Shown in pieces: positions 1 through 7,763 of a stretch of 64,000 nucleotides of DNA. The notes beneath the pieces are model-generated. The model worked only from the letters and a program-made list of their open reading frames with translations, was not told where the DNA came from and did no database searches. The stretch is from a virus, in IMG/VR virus record IMGVR_UViG_3300025886_000011, positions 1-64,000 of that record; one strand, 5' to 3'. The position numbers were made by a program, and so were the translations under genes. Within the stretch, counting starts at the first letter, position 1. Each line of letters begins with the position of its first letter.

Positions 1-2
1 TA

Positions 3-515
3 GGTACACAGGGTATATTAGGTACACAAGGAACCAAAGGAGAAACAGGTACTCAAGGAACCAAAGGTGAAAAAGGAACTCAAGGAACCAAAGGTACATT
101 AGGTACACAGGGTATATTAGGTACACAAGGAACCAAAGGAGAAACAGGTACTCAAGGAACCAAAGGTGAAAAAGGAACTCAAGGAACCAAAGGTACATTA
201 GGTACACAGGGTATATTAGGTACACAGGGTATATTAGGTACTCAAGGTACTAAAGGTACATTAGGTACCCAAGGAACTAAAGGATCTACTGGTACTCAAG
301 GAACTAAAGGTATATTAGGTACACAAGGTATATTAGGTACTCAAGGTATTAGAGGACCACAAGGAACTAAAGGTACATTAGGAACTCAAGGAACCAAAGG
401 ATCTACTGGTACCCAAGGAACTAAAGGTATATTAGGTACACAAGGTATATTAGGTACTCAAGGTATTAGAGGACCACAAGGAACTAGAGGATCTACTGGT
501 GCCCAAGGAACTAAA
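3..515 (+). repeat. Tandem coding repeats in collagen-like shaft (99-bp and 117-bp units)
   Basis: Two near-identical 99-bp units (3-101 and 102-200, 33 residues each) are followed by a different pair of 117-bp units (282-398 and 399-515, 39 residues each). All keep the Gly-X-Y phase, because each unit length is a multiple of nine. Such units can expand or contract by recombination without breaking the frame, changing fibre length. Confidence 0.85.
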
Positions 516-1229
516 GGATCTACTGGTACCCAAGGAACTAAAGGATCCCAAGGAACTAAAGGATCTACCGGTACCCAAGGAAGTAAAGGAACAATTGGTA
601 CTAAAGGTGTACAGGGTAATGGTGGAGCTAATGCGGTACAAGGTGTACAAGGTTTACAAGGACTTTCTGGTGGTGGAGATGGTTTAAAAAACACCGGTGT
701 AATGGCTCATATGTTTTCAATTGAATCACCCGCACCAAATCAGGCTTATTGGGGTGGATCTGATGCCAGATCAGGTAGTGTCCCTTATGGTTGGTCTGCT
801 CCTATGTGGGTTCAAGGTAATGTAGCTCCTGCATCTACTCTCCAACCAAACCAAAAAGCTAGGCTTGGTATAAAAATACCAGGTGATATAAATTGGTCCA
901 ACCCCAATACAGATCAGGCACAGCTATGTTTCTCAATTGGCTTTAACCCAAGAAAGGGTTCTATCGTAAGTGGTACAATATGGATGTTGGGTTATGCATG
1001 TGATAACAAAGCCTCTTCTCCATTGTTTACTGCCAAAACAGGCTTTGTAATAGATGAGGAGAGCACACTGGTCTGTGGATCAATTGGGGAATATTTCGGT
1101 ACAGAGTTTTCAACTTGTGATTATGTTATGGTTGTTTTGGAAACGGGCGAAAATGTCAACCACACTGGATATGTGCATGTGAGTTTTAATATATCAACAT
1201 GGCGAGACAGTTTAACCGGACCTTTATAA
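3..1229 (+). CDS. Collagen-like tail fibre protein, C-terminal part (5' end outside window)
   Basis: The reading frame is open from the window edge to the stop at 1229 (408 codons visible; the start lies upstream). Residues 1 to about 223 are an uninterrupted Gly-X-Y collagen-like repeat built from GTQ, GTK, GIL, GTL and GET triplets. Residues from about 228 on form a non-repetitive, Gly/Ser/Trp-containing C-terminal domain, probably the trimeric receptor-binding or tip domain. Collagen-like stalks of this kind are known in phage tail fibres, where they form thin trimeric shafts. The first ATG in this frame is at 702, but no leader or stop separates it from the collagen part, so I treat both as one gene. 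The host receptor cannot be told from the sequence. The cysteine-rich small gene at 1241 follows after 11 bases. Confidence 0.85.
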   Translation, partial: GTQGILGTQGTKGETGTQGTKGEKGTQGTKGTLGTQGILGTQGTKGETGTQGTKGEKGTQGTKGTLGTQGILGTQGILGTQGTKGTLGTQGTKGSTGTQGTKGILGTQGILGTQGIRGPQGTKGTLGTQGTKGSTGTQGTKGILGTQGILGTQGIRGPQGTRGSTGAQGTKGSTGTQGTKGSQGTKGSTGTQGSKGTIGTKGVQGNGGANAVQGVQGLQGLSGGGDGLKNTGVMAHMFSIESPAPNQAYWGGSDARSGSVPYGWSAPMWVQGNVAPASTLQPNQKARLGIKIPGDINWSNPNTDQAQLCFSIGFNPRKGSIVSGTIWMLGYACDNKASSPLFTAKTGFVIDEESTLVCGSIGEYFGTEFSTCDYVMVVLETGENVNHTGYVHVSFNISTWRDSLTGPL

Positions 1230-1240
1230 AATAAACAATC

Positions 1241-1441
1241 ATGAGATTATTAAGATTTTTAAAAGCCCTCTTTAAATACATTATATGGGGAGACCAGGTT
1301 ACTACTGATAAATATAATAGCCGAATGGCAATATGTAACCAGTGCTCTGATAGATGCGGTAAAAAATGCTGTGTATGTGGTTGTTACTTAGAAAAGAAAA
1401 CAAAGTGGTCAACTGAAAGTTGCCCTAAAAATAAATGGTAA
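1241..1441 (+). CDS. Small cysteine-rich (zinc-ribbon-like) protein
   Basis: 66 residues. The N-terminal 20 residues are basic and hydrophobic (MRLLRFLKALFKYIIW). Residues 29-66 hold eight cysteines (32, 35, 39, 43, 44, 46, 48, 61), including CxxC and CxCxC spacings, and end in CPKNKW. This matches a small metal-binding family I recall from T4-like phages, in which an ICxxC and a terminal CPxxKW frame a cysteine knuckle. It follows the fibre gene closely, so it is probably co-transcribed and possibly a fibre or tail accessory. No catalytic signature is visible. Confidence 0.6.
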   Translation: MRLLRFLKALFKYIIWGDQVTTDKYNSRMAICNQCSDRCGKKCCVCGCYLEKKTKWSTESCPKNKW

Positions 1442-1444
1442 ACT

Positions 1445-1579
1445 ATGGGGTGTGGTTGTAATAAAAAAGTTAAAAAGGAAAAACCAATTACTAAAACAAA
1501 AGAAGTTTTACGAAAGATGTGGCAAAAAAGCCAAACAACATCAAAACCTTTAAATGTTAAAGAAATAAATAAACCATAA
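1445..1579 (+). CDS. Hypothetical 44-residue lysine-rich protein
   Basis: Short ORF starting ATG at 1445, four bases after the previous stop. Its TAA overlaps the next ATG as TAATG, a coupling pattern used repeatedly in this window. The protein begins MGCGCNKK and is otherwise Lys/Gln-rich with no hydrophobic segment. The two cysteines close to the N-terminus echo the cysteine-rich upstream gene. I do not recognise it. The support is the tight, overlapping operon context rather than homology. Confidence 0.5.
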   Translation: MGCGCNKKVKKEKPITKTKEVLRKMWQKSQTTSKPLNVKEINKP

Positions 1580-1797
1580 TGAATATGGGCAAACTCGTAA
1601 CAGATAAAAAAAGATGTGTGTTTAAGGATAAACCTTCGTGTATAGATGAGCTAAAAGAATTAGCTGATTCTCTAGTTGATCGTGATACTCTAATGAAAAA
1701 TGATTACACAATGGTTAAATCAATAATTCATGATGCTAAATTATCTAATGCCCAAAAAATTAAGAAAATTAAAACCTTAATAGATGTCAGCAAATAA
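1579..1797 (+). CDS. Hypothetical 72-residue helical protein
   Basis: Starts within the stop of the preceding small gene (TAATG) and overlaps the following gene by 14 bases, so it is part of a translationally coupled tail-region operon. The sequence is charged and predicted mostly alpha-helical, with a Lys-rich end. No membrane segment or known motif is visible and I do not recognise a family. A second in-frame ATG lies two codons downstream. Confidence 0.55.
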   Translation: MNMGKLVTDKKRCVFKDKPSCIDELKELADSLVDRDTLMKNDYTMVKSIIHDAKLSNAQKIKKIKTLIDVSK

Positions 1798-2116
1798 TTC
1801 ACAAAATGGTTGGAACGAATACTCCAAACTAGTAATAGCAGAGCTAGAAAGATTGAATGACGGTATAACAAATCTTAATGTAGAGATACAAGATCTTAAG
1901 AGAGAAATTACTGAAATGAAAGTCAAAGAAGATTTTGCAAAAGAACTTTGGAGATGGAAAAAAGAAATAGATGAAGTTGTATCCCCATCACAATTAGATG
2001 CAACAGTTAAAGATGTTACTGAATTAAAAACATTTAAGACTCAGGCTATAACAGTATGGATAGTAGTACAAACACTATTCGGTATGGCTTTAGCTTTAAT
2101 GAAATGGTGGAAATAA
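1784..2116 (+). CDS. Coiled-coil protein with C-terminal membrane anchor (holin/XhlA-like topology)
   Basis: 110 residues. Residues about 10-60 are heptad-like and charged (coiled coil). A single hydrophobic helix lies at about residues 85-104 (ITVWIVVQTLFGMALALM), followed by the short end KWWK. This is the layout of XhlA-type holin-associated proteins and of other small phage membrane proteins near tail fibres, but no endolysin is next to it. It is the last gene of the 3-2116 block and is followed by a strong terminator at 2136. Function is inferred from topology only. Confidence 0.5.
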   Translation: MSANNSQNGWNEYSKLVIAELERLNDGITNLNVEIQDLKREITEMKVKEDFAKELWRWKKEIDEVVSPSQLDATVKDVTELKTFKTQAITVWIVVQTLFGMALALMKWWK

Positions 2117-2135
2117 AAAAGTTTAAACTTACAAG

Positions 2136-2170
2136 AAAAAAGATTTGAATTAACTTTCAGATCTTTTTTA
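2136..2170 (+). terminator. Rho-independent terminator after fibre-region operon
   Basis: A 14-bp stem (arms 2136-2149 and 2156-2169, one G-T wobble) with a six-base loop and U-rich 3' arm lies 20 bases past the last fibre-region stop. Confidence 0.8.
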
Positions 2171-2207
2171 GTTTTGTTATATTTAAATAAATAATAAAAT
2201 AACAAAT

Positions 2208-2546
2208 ATGATAAACGATTGGAATGATTCAGATCCTGATGATGGCTTTAACCCACAAGATCATGATATTGAAATGGATGAGATCGCCAAAATGTATGCA
2301 ATGGCAGATATGAAAGACGAACAGAAAACATGGGCAAAGAAACAAGCTGAAAAATTTTATGCTGATTTTGAAAATCTAAGTATAGAGGAATCTGTATTGG
2401 CTGTAAAATCTTTAATAAAAACTGAAAGTGTTACTTTATCCGAAGCAAACAAATTAATGGATAATATGATTCAAGTTTTTCAAGATGATGAAGAATATGA
2501 AAGGTGTCATATGTGCCTACAAATTAAAAACGGTATTAATGATTGA
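2208..2546 (+). CDS. Hypothetical acidic protein, 112 residues
   Basis: Acidic, helical protein (N-terminus NDWNDSDPDDGF) with no recognisable domain, membrane segment or signal peptide. It lies after the terminator at 2136. The leader just upstream (2177-2204) is A/T-only and contains TATATTTAAATAA and ATAATAAAATAA, resembling the other promoter leaders of this window without matching their consensus exactly. Its end overlaps the next ATG by eight bases, so the two are probably translated together. Function unknown. Confidence 0.6.
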   Translation: MINDWNDSDPDDGFNPQDHDIEMDEIAKMYAMADMKDEQKTWAKKQAEKFYADFENLSIEESVLAVKSLIKTESVTLSEANKLMDNMIQVFQDDEEYERCHMCLQIKNGIND

Positions 2547-2823
2547 ATTTAACTCAGAGAATTTAGAAGACCTTGAAGAAGAGGCTAGAAGTAGAGCAAT
2601 TGAAGTTTCTGTTGCAATCGTAGAAGGTATATGTAATGGTTTAGACAAAGGCGCGGATAAAATAGCCTTAGGATTTATGAAATCACAAAACTTAGACATT
2701 AACGTTGATAAGGAAAACTACTTAGATGCATTGCTTATTAATCTTGGTAGAGTAGAACAAGCCGAGGAATTTGAATTATGCCAACGAGCAGTACAGTGGA
2801 TAGATAAACTTAAATCAGAATAA
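2539..2823 (+). CDS. Hypothetical acidic protein, 94 residues
   Basis: I place the start at ATG 2539 (MIEFNSENLED), which overlaps the end of the preceding gene. An earlier in-frame ATG at 2485 would add 18 residues that only shadow that gene. Helical, charged, no motif recognised. The composition resembles that of its upstream partner, and the two may work together. Function unknown. Confidence 0.55.
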   Translation: MIEFNSENLEDLEEEARSRAIEVSVAIVEGICNGLDKGADKIALGFMKSQNLDINVDKENYLDALLINLGRVEQAEEFELCQRAVQWIDKLKSE

Positions 2824-2880
2824 GTACAAGTGTGATAGATGCACTTTATTGTTATCACCTAATATTTTATAATTACTTTA

Positions 2881-2913
2881 AAACAACTCTTATATAATCA
2901 ATATAATAATAAA
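2881..2913 (+). promoter_or_regulatory. Middle-type promoter: AAAC-N16-ATATAA
   Basis: AAAC at 2881-2884, 16-base spacer, ATATAATAATAAA at 2901-2913, 7 bases before ATG 2920. One of eleven copies sharing this exact architecture. Confidence 0.65.
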
Positions 2914-2919
2914 TAAGTT

Positions 2920-3171
2920 ATGAGCGATTCAATAAAAAAATATTATGAATTAGTAGAAGAAGGTAAAATAAATGAATCTACTAAGCCGTCAAATCCAACA
3001 GTAAGTAAATCTTTAGTTATTAAAAGAATCAATGCAATAAAGGATATGCTATTGTTTCGAGGTAGTAAAAGTGGACTATCTGATGATGATTCTGTATTTA
3101 TGGCAACCAGGAGCATTAATGTATTAATTGATGACATTAAATCAGACAATCTAAGTATCAGTAATTGTTAA
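2920..3171 (+). CDS. Hypothetical 83-residue protein
   Basis: Small hydrophilic helical protein with its own middle-type promoter directly upstream. Its stop (3169-3171) lies inside the 17-bp block shared with the leader at 62752 (the start of the duplicated early leader). No domain recognised. Confidence 0.55.
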   Translation: MSDSIKKYYELVEEGKINESTKPSNPTVSKSLVIKRINAIKDMLLFRGSKSGLSDDDSVFMATRSINVLIDDIKSDNLSISNC

Positions 3172-3269
3172 TAACTTTTTTCATTTTTAGAGAAAAAAGT
3201 CTACGAAAAATTTTTATTTCCCAATAAAATTGATTATATTTATATATAACTAATTAATAAAAACGGAAA
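3163..3269 (+). promoter_or_regulatory. Duplicated early-type leader/promoter before sigma gene
   Basis: Shares with 62752-62843 a 17-bp identical block (3163-3179), an AGA-A6-G run, a 27-bp block differing at one base (3218-3244, beginning TTCCCAAT and containing TTGATTATATTTATA) and an AAACGGA just before the ATG. A perfect 9-bp inverted repeat (ACTTTTTTC and GAAAAAAGT) lies in its upstream part and may terminate the preceding transcript. It lacks the AAAC-N16/17-ATATAA pattern, so I read it as a different class, probably early and served by the host polymerase. Confidence 0.6.
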
Positions 3270-3842
3270 ATGGATAACACATTCTACAAACAAATCGGAG
3301 ACTACAAAACATCAAAAGACCCAGTATTAGGTAACCTAAGATTGGTCGTCCACCTTGCAAAAAAATATCAAGGTATGGGACTATCATTAGAAGATCTAAT
3401 CCACGAAGGTACAATTGGATTATGTCAGGCAAGAGACAAATGGAACCCTGCAAAATCAAACGGTGCAAAATTCTCCACTCACGCCTCATGGTGGATCAAG
3501 GCAACAATTCGCCAAGCACTAAACAACAAAAGCCGTACCATCCGCGTACCTGCTCATAAGACTCATATCCCTGATGCTGCACCTAAAGTATCTGTATTAG
3601 ATGCTACTTACCAAGGTTCTTATCAACCTCATATTGAAACTGCACACGAGGAATCACATATGAATCATACGATTGCAGGTTTACTTACTAAACTAAAACC
3701 TAAGCAACAAAGAATCATCAAAATGAAATTCGGTATCGGCTGCAATGAAATGAAAACTTCTGAAATTGCAAAAGAACTAAAACTAACTGTTCAATCGGTA
3801 AACGGAACTATTCGTAATGCCATTAAAATTATGAAAGGATAA
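3270..3842 (+). CDS. Sigma-70 family RNA polymerase sigma factor (regions 2 and 4)
   Basis: 190 residues. Residues about 21-85 are a sigma region 2: GNLRLVVHLAKKYQ (2.1), LSLEDLIHEGTIGL (2.2) and FSTHASWWIKATIRQAL (2.3-2.4, -10 recognition). Residues about 138-189 form a region 4 helix-turn-helix (LKPKQQRIIKMKFGIG, then SEIAKELKLTVQSVNGTIRNA). Regions 1.1 and most of 3 are absent, making it much shorter than a housekeeping sigma but with the same signature as RpoD-type group members of Bacteroidota. Having region 4, it should recognise a -35 as well as a -10 element, unlike the gp55-like sigma at 33972. It is preceded by the duplicated early leader, consistent with early expression, and could direct transcription from the AAAC-N16/17-ATATAA promoters (inference). 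Confidence 0.88.
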   Translation: MDNTFYKQIGDYKTSKDPVLGNLRLVVHLAKKYQGMGLSLEDLIHEGTIGLCQARDKWNPAKSNGAKFSTHASWWIKATIRQALNNKSRTIRVPAHKTHIPDAAPKVSVLDATYQGSYQPHIETAHEESHMNHTIAGLLTKLKPKQQRIIKMKFGIGCNEMKTSEIAKELKLTVQSVNGTIRNAIKIMKG

Positions 3843-3843
3843 T

Positions 3844-4353
3844 ATGATACCAAGAATAAAATTATACTCGGAAACATTATACCCTTTACTTAAGTGGTAT
3901 TCTGAAAACCCAGAAGATAAGGATACCAAATATGCAATATCCAGAATAATAAGATTCTCTTCAGATAATCCTAGACAACATGGAATACCTTATATGTATT
4001 CTTTGGGTGCTTTAGCAGAAGCTAAGAAACTGGAAATACCTGATGCTGAAGAAAGATTGCAATGGGTAAGATGGAAGGAACAAAATCATAAAAGCGGACT
4101 AAGAGATATCGGTAGACAGAATGGAACATTTCATCAAGAACATATTGTCCCAGTATCTCAAATTGCAAAAAAGCTTTATGACTTAGAAGAAATCACAGTT
4201 AAGAACATTCATGATATTCTAGTTAACAATCTTAAGATTGCTTGGATACTTAAAACTGAACAAAAAACATTAGATGCCGTATGTAGAAGCGGTGTAAGAA
4301 CTCCAGAATTATTAACCACCTTAGATATTCATATTAAAGGATTTAACATTTAA
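3844..4353 (+). CDS. HNH-like endonuclease domain protein (tentative)
   Basis: 169 residues, starting one base after the sigma stop. The middle holds FHQEHIVPVSQI, resembling the first strand of an HNH/His-Me finger (the E-H-x-x-P pattern). About 40 residues later comes NNLKIAWILKTEQKTLD, which could supply the Asn and the final helix. The usual zinc-binding cysteines are missing. It may be a homing or defence nuclease, or merely a structural relative. The N-terminal 75 residues are helical and unrecognised. It is co-transcribed with the sigma factor and the glycosylase that follows three bases later. Confidence 0.45.
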   Translation: MIPRIKLYSETLYPLLKWYSENPEDKDTKYAISRIIRFSSDNPRQHGIPYMYSLGALAEAKKLEIPDAEERLQWVRWKEQNHKSGLRDIGRQNGTFHQEHIVPVSQIAKKLYDLEEITVKNIHDILVNNLKIAWILKTEQKTLDAVCRSGVRTPELLTTLDIHIKGFNI

Positions 4354-4355
4354 AT

Positions 4356-5192
4356 ATGCCAGAATTAGCAGAGCTTAGATTAACCGCAGATTTTATCAAT
4401 AAATCAGCAAGCGGTTTAAAATTTGTAAACATTAAAAAGAATCCTGTACATAAAGGTAATGATATAGAAGTACCTTTTAAGTTTTTTAAAATATCAGCGG
4501 AGAGTAGAGGAAAGGAGCTTATGCTTATTATCTCAGATAACGACTCCTCTGAAAAAAGGAATCTTTTAATGACTATGGGAATGAGTGGCCATTTTGCACA
4601 TACAAATACAGGCAACGAAAAAAAGCACTCTCATTTAATGTTTATTGAAAAAGACGGTACTACATTATCGTTCGTTGATGTTCGAAGATTCGGTAAATGG
4701 AAATGGGTAGATGATTGGTCTTCAAATAGAGGACCGGATCCTACTAAAGAGTACGATGCCTTTACCGATAATATTCTCGATAACTTGCATAAAGCTGCAT
4801 TCAATCATCCCATACATACTGTACTAATGAATCAATCATACTTTAATGGAATAGGCAATTATCTCAGGGCAGAAATACTTTATCGCTTACATTGGATTAA
4901 CCCGTTTGATTCAGCAAGAGAAATTCTAAAAAGAGAACCTGAACTTTTTGTTTTATGTAGAGATATTCCTTTACAGGCATATAAGCTAGGTGGCGGTCAA
5001 CTTAAAGATTGGGAAAGTCCTTTTAGCACAGACCCTGAGCCTCTTAGGCAATTCATGAGGTGTTATGGAAATCCTACTATGGCTAAGAGAAAGGACAAGA
5101 ACGGCAGAATGTTTTGGTACGATTCTAAGTGGAATCAAGATGCACTATGGGATCATTACAGTAATCTTCCTAATCCTACAGCTTATCTGTAA
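4356..5192 (+). CDS. Fpg/Nei-family DNA glycosylase, NEIL1-like with zincless finger
   Basis: 278 residues. Predicted base-excision glycosylase/AP lyase for oxidised bases. The N-terminus MPELAELRL keeps the catalytic Pro2 and Glu3. Lys53 (in SRGKELML) matches the beta-hairpin catalytic lysine, GIGNYLRAEILYR is the helix-two-turn-helix, and Arg251 sits in a beta-hairpin (MRCYGNP to NGRMFWY) with no CxxC pairs, that is, a zincless finger. From memory of the human protein, long stretches match NEIL1 (EVPF, ISA, RGKEL, FVDxRRFG, FNGIGNYLRAEILYRL, RCYGxPxM) rather than bacterial MutM. The mimivirus Nei1 is a known viral member. It could repair phage or host-derived DNA. It lies in the sigma operon. 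Confidence 0.88.
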   Translation: MPELAELRLTADFINKSASGLKFVNIKKNPVHKGNDIEVPFKFFKISAESRGKELMLIISDNDSSEKRNLLMTMGMSGHFAHTNTGNEKKHSHLMFIEKDGTTLSFVDVRRFGKWKWVDDWSSNRGPDPTKEYDAFTDNILDNLHKAAFNHPIHTVLMNQSYFNGIGNYLRAEILYRLHWINPFDSAREILKREPELFVLCRDIPLQAYKLGGGQLKDWESPFSTDPEPLRQFMRCYGNPTMAKRKDKNGRMFWYDSKWNQDALWDHYSNLPNPTAYL

Positions 5193-5224
5193 ACAAACTT
5201 ATAGTTTAGCTATATAAAAATAAA
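5191..5224 (+). promoter_or_regulatory. Middle-type promoter: AAAC-N17-ATATAA
   Basis: AAAC at 5191-5194 overlaps the TAA stop of the glycosylase (5190-5192). A 17-base spacer follows, then ATATAAAAATAAA at 5212-5224. ATG of the gp56-like gene is at 5236. Confidence 0.7.
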
Positions 5225-5235
5225 TCAAAACTTAT

Positions 5236-5730
5236 ATGGCAAACATTGATAACAAATGTAAAGATTTGGACGTAAGAGACTACTTTACAGAAAACGGCTA
5301 TGATCATTCTAAGAATTCTTTAGAAGATCTTTATTCATTACAAAACGAAACGCAATCTATGTATTTTGAAAAACAAGGAAAGAAACCTTTTTCAGAATAT
5401 AACATAGGTGATGTAGTAGATTTTCTAATGGTTACTAATCATGCAATCATTGATGAATTACATGAGATGATGGACGCAGTTGGCGGAATAGAAGACGGTG
5501 AAGGTAATGCTGCATGGAAACCTTGGAAGGCTACAAACCCTGAAGTTAGAAATAAAAAATTATCTGATTTAACCCCAGGTGATTTAAAAGAACTTAAGAT
5601 GGAATGGATAGATGTAATGCATTTTGTATTTAATGCTGGGTTAGCAATAGGTGTTACACCACAGGAATTTTACAATTTTTACTTGAGTAAGAATGAAGAA
5701 AATTGGAACAGACAAAAAAATAATTATTAA
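5236..5730 (+). CDS. 56: dCTP/dUTP pyrophosphatase, T4 gp56-like (all-alpha NTP-PPase)
   Basis: 164 residues. Matches T4 gp56 in the C-terminal two thirds: WKPWK, then KKLSDLTPGDLKELKMEWID, MHFVFNAGLAIG and FYLSKNEENWNRQ. The E-x-x-E (DELHEMMDA) and E-x-x-D (EWIDVMHF) metal-binding motifs of the all-alpha dUTPase/MazG superfamily are both present. In T4 the enzyme hydrolyses dCTP and dUTP, supplying dCMP/dUMP for pyrimidine synthesis and keeping unmodified cytosine out of phage DNA. Here it could also simply be a dUTPase. It has its own middle promoter, and the methyltransferase at 5734 follows after 3 bases. Confidence 0.85.
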   Translation: MANIDNKCKDLDVRDYFTENGYDHSKNSLEDLYSLQNETQSMYFEKQGKKPFSEYNIGDVVDFLMVTNHAIIDELHEMMDAVGGIEDGEGNAAWKPWKATNPEVRNKKLSDLTPGDLKELKMEWIDVMHFVFNAGLAIGVTPQEFYNFYLSKNEENWNRQKNNY

Positions 5731-5733
5731 CTT

Positions 5734-6336
5734 ATGTTTTTAAAAAATACTCATTATCATCATATTGCAAAAATGTATGGGCGAGAATGTATTCACCCAT
5801 CACATTTAAACTTAGATAAATTTTTATGGGGTGACACAGGAAACGTTTGGCAATTATCATTACTCGTAACTTTAGCAAAAGATAACAATGTATTTGAGAT
5901 TGGGACTTATCGTGGAAGAACAACAGATCAATTAGCAAAAGTAGCAAAAAGAGTAGTTACTTTAGATTGGGATAGTACACCAACTGAAGACGTGCCAGAT
6001 AATGGGTACTCAAATTATACAGTAGGTGACATTTACAAAAAGAATAATAGAACTAATGTAACCCAATTAATTGGAGATAGCAGAACTATAAACTTAAGTA
6101 AATATTATAACCAATTTAATGTTGTATATTTAGACGGTGGTCATACAGAAGAAATAGCATACAATGATTTCTATTTAGCATTAAACCTTTTAAAAGATGG
6201 CGGTATAATTATTATAGATGATTCACAATGGGAAGGTGTTTATCAAGCTATGCATAGATTACGAGATGAAGGATTTGAAATTCCTACAGTACATTATATT
6301 AACTATTACATTAAACGAAACAAACCATGCTTTTAG
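5734..6336 (+). CDS. Class I SAM-dependent methyltransferase (Methyltransf_24 type)
   Basis: 200 residues. Motif I is NVFEIGTYRGRTT (residues about 49-61), the acidic end of strand 2 is VVTLDWD, and strand 4 is FNVVYLDGGHTEE followed by GGIIIIDDSQW. This DGGH/DDxxW layout is typical of the small-molecule or sugar O-methyltransferase-like family found in glycan clusters. The substrate cannot be read from the sequence. The gene overlaps the following polymerase gene by 10 bases, so it is coupled to it. It may belong functionally to the glycan cluster further downstream. Confidence 0.75.
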   Translation: MFLKNTHYHHIAKMYGRECIHPSHLNLDKFLWGDTGNVWQLSLLVTLAKDNNVFEIGTYRGRTTDQLAKVAKRVVTLDWDSTPTEDVPDNGYSNYTVGDIYKKNNRTNVTQLIGDSRTINLSKYYNQFNVVYLDGGHTEEIAYNDFYLALNLLKDGGIIIIDDSQWEGVYQAMHRLRDEGFEIPTVHYINYYIKRNKPCF

Positions 6337-7742
6337 ACATTACACAAGAAGACAGACAATTATGGGTATCTTATTTTAACCTTGACGGTAAAACTAGATT
6401 TAAAACTTATGATCTTAAACCAGAAGATATGTTCAATTGGGAGGTTTGTGATGATGGTGATTCTAAAGCAGATTCCAAAATGAAAAACTGGGATGGGCGA
6501 TCAGTAAAAAAGGTAAGGTCACGGTGGTTAAACAAATATAGAATTATTGAATACATGGATAACCTATCTTTTTCTGATAGAGAATTAATCTTTGGTTATC
6601 ATTTTCCAAGAACCTATTTTGTTGATATTGAAGTTGAGGTAACGGATTCATTCCCTGAACCAAGTAAAGCAGCAAACCCGGTAACAACTATTTGTATAGT
6701 AACACCAGAGAGACAGTGTATTGTTTTAGCAACTAAAGATTTAGATAACCAAACTCAAACTAAAATACAAAAACAAATTGATGAACACTTTAAAGATATA
6801 GATGACGATTTTTCTTTTACTTTTAAATGTTTTAAATCTGAGTATGATATGATGTCGACCTTTATGATGTCATTCGTTCAAAAATTTCCAATGATGACAG
6901 GTTGGAATTATATTAAATTTGATTGGCAATACATTATTAACCGTTGTAAAAAATTAGGTGTTGATATTGGATCTGCTTCACCGATAGGAAGAAACTTTGG
7001 AAGAGATGAATTTCCTTGTCATGTAGGCGTAATGGATTATTTAGATATTTATGCTAAATGGGATAGGACTGTTGATATTAAAGAAGATTTTAAATTAGAT
7101 ACCGTAGGTGAAGCTGTTGTAGGAATTAAGAAAGTTAAATATGAAGGTACCATCCAAGATATGTATGAAAAGGATTATCCTAAATATGTTTTCTATAATG
7201 TAATTGATACTGCATTAGTTTATCTTATCCATCAAAAGATTAAGACAATGGATATTGCATTAACTATTGCTCATATGACTCAAATTAGTATTTTTAAAGC
7301 TGCGTCACCAGTTGCAATTACTGAAGCACTTTTGGCAAGAGAATTTTTGACAAGGAATCTTGTAATGGCAAAGGATCCTAAAGCACCCCCATCTAAACGA
7401 GAACAATTTGAAGGTGCCTTTGTAAAAGAACCTATAACAGGTATGCATAATGCTGTTGCTGCATTTGATTTTGCTTCTCTATATCCTTCTATAATGAGGC
7501 AGATGAATGTTTCACCAGAAAGTTTTAAAAAGAAAGTTGCTCCAGAAAAAAGAAAGGAAGAAGAAGGCGATAATAATATAGTATCTGTTACTGGTGCTGT
7601 GTATGATACTGAAAGATCAATATTAAAGGATGTATTAACTAGACTATATTCACAAAGAAAAGAGTATAAAACAGAATCTTTTAGATTGCAGCAAAAAGCA
7701 TATGATTTAGAACAAGAATTAAAAAAGGACTTAAATAAATAA
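6327..7742 (+). CDS. 43A: Family B DNA polymerase, N-terminal half (exonuclease and motif A), T4 gp43-like
   Basis: 471 residues covering the N-terminal domain, the 3'-5' exonuclease and the start of the palm. Exo I is FVDIEVEV (D100, E102), Exo II GWNYIKFDWQYI (D199), Exo III YNVIDTALV (D294), and polymerase motif A DFASLYPSI (D381). The frame ends after a long charged helix (residues about 438-471) that matches the first helix of the fingers; motifs B and C are missing. They are found in a separate gene at 22025. T4 gp43 is a single 898-residue chain, and the two pieces here sum to 843 residues. No intein-like sequence lies at the break, so two non-covalent subunits are the likely active form. 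Confidence 0.92.
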   Translation: MLLDITQEDRQLWVSYFNLDGKTRFKTYDLKPEDMFNWEVCDDGDSKADSKMKNWDGRSVKKVRSRWLNKYRIIEYMDNLSFSDRELIFGYHFPRTYFVDIEVEVTDSFPEPSKAANPVTTICIVTPERQCIVLATKDLDNQTQTKIQKQIDEHFKDIDDDFSFTFKCFKSEYDMMSTFMMSFVQKFPMMTGWNYIKFDWQYIINRCKKLGVDIGSASPIGRNFGRDEFPCHVGVMDYLDIYAKWDRTVDIKEDFKLDTVGEAVVGIKKVKYEGTIQDMYEKDYPKYVFYNVIDTALVYLIHQKIKTMDIALTIAHMTQISIFKAASPVAITEALLAREFLTRNLVMAKDPKAPPSKREQFEGAFVKEPITGMHNAVAAFDFASLYPSIMRQMNVSPESFKKKVAPEKRKEEEGDNNIVSVTGAVYDTERSILKDVLTRLYSQRKEYKTESFRLQQKAYDLEQELKKDLNK

Positions 7743-7763
7743 ACAACACTAAACTAAACTACT

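Noticed and set aside
1-520. CRISPR-like regular repeats
   Set aside because: The repeats are coding, in frame and Gly-X-Y phased; no constant repeat with unique spacers.
458-694. Proline-rich minus-strand ORF opposite the collagen repeats
   Set aside because: It is the antisense of Gly-X-Y repeats, which automatically gives a Pro-rich open frame; no leader and no continuation outside the repeats.
1-1229. Diversity-generating retroelement acting on the tail fibre
   Set aside because: No reverse transcriptase gene and no template/variable repeat pair seen in the window.
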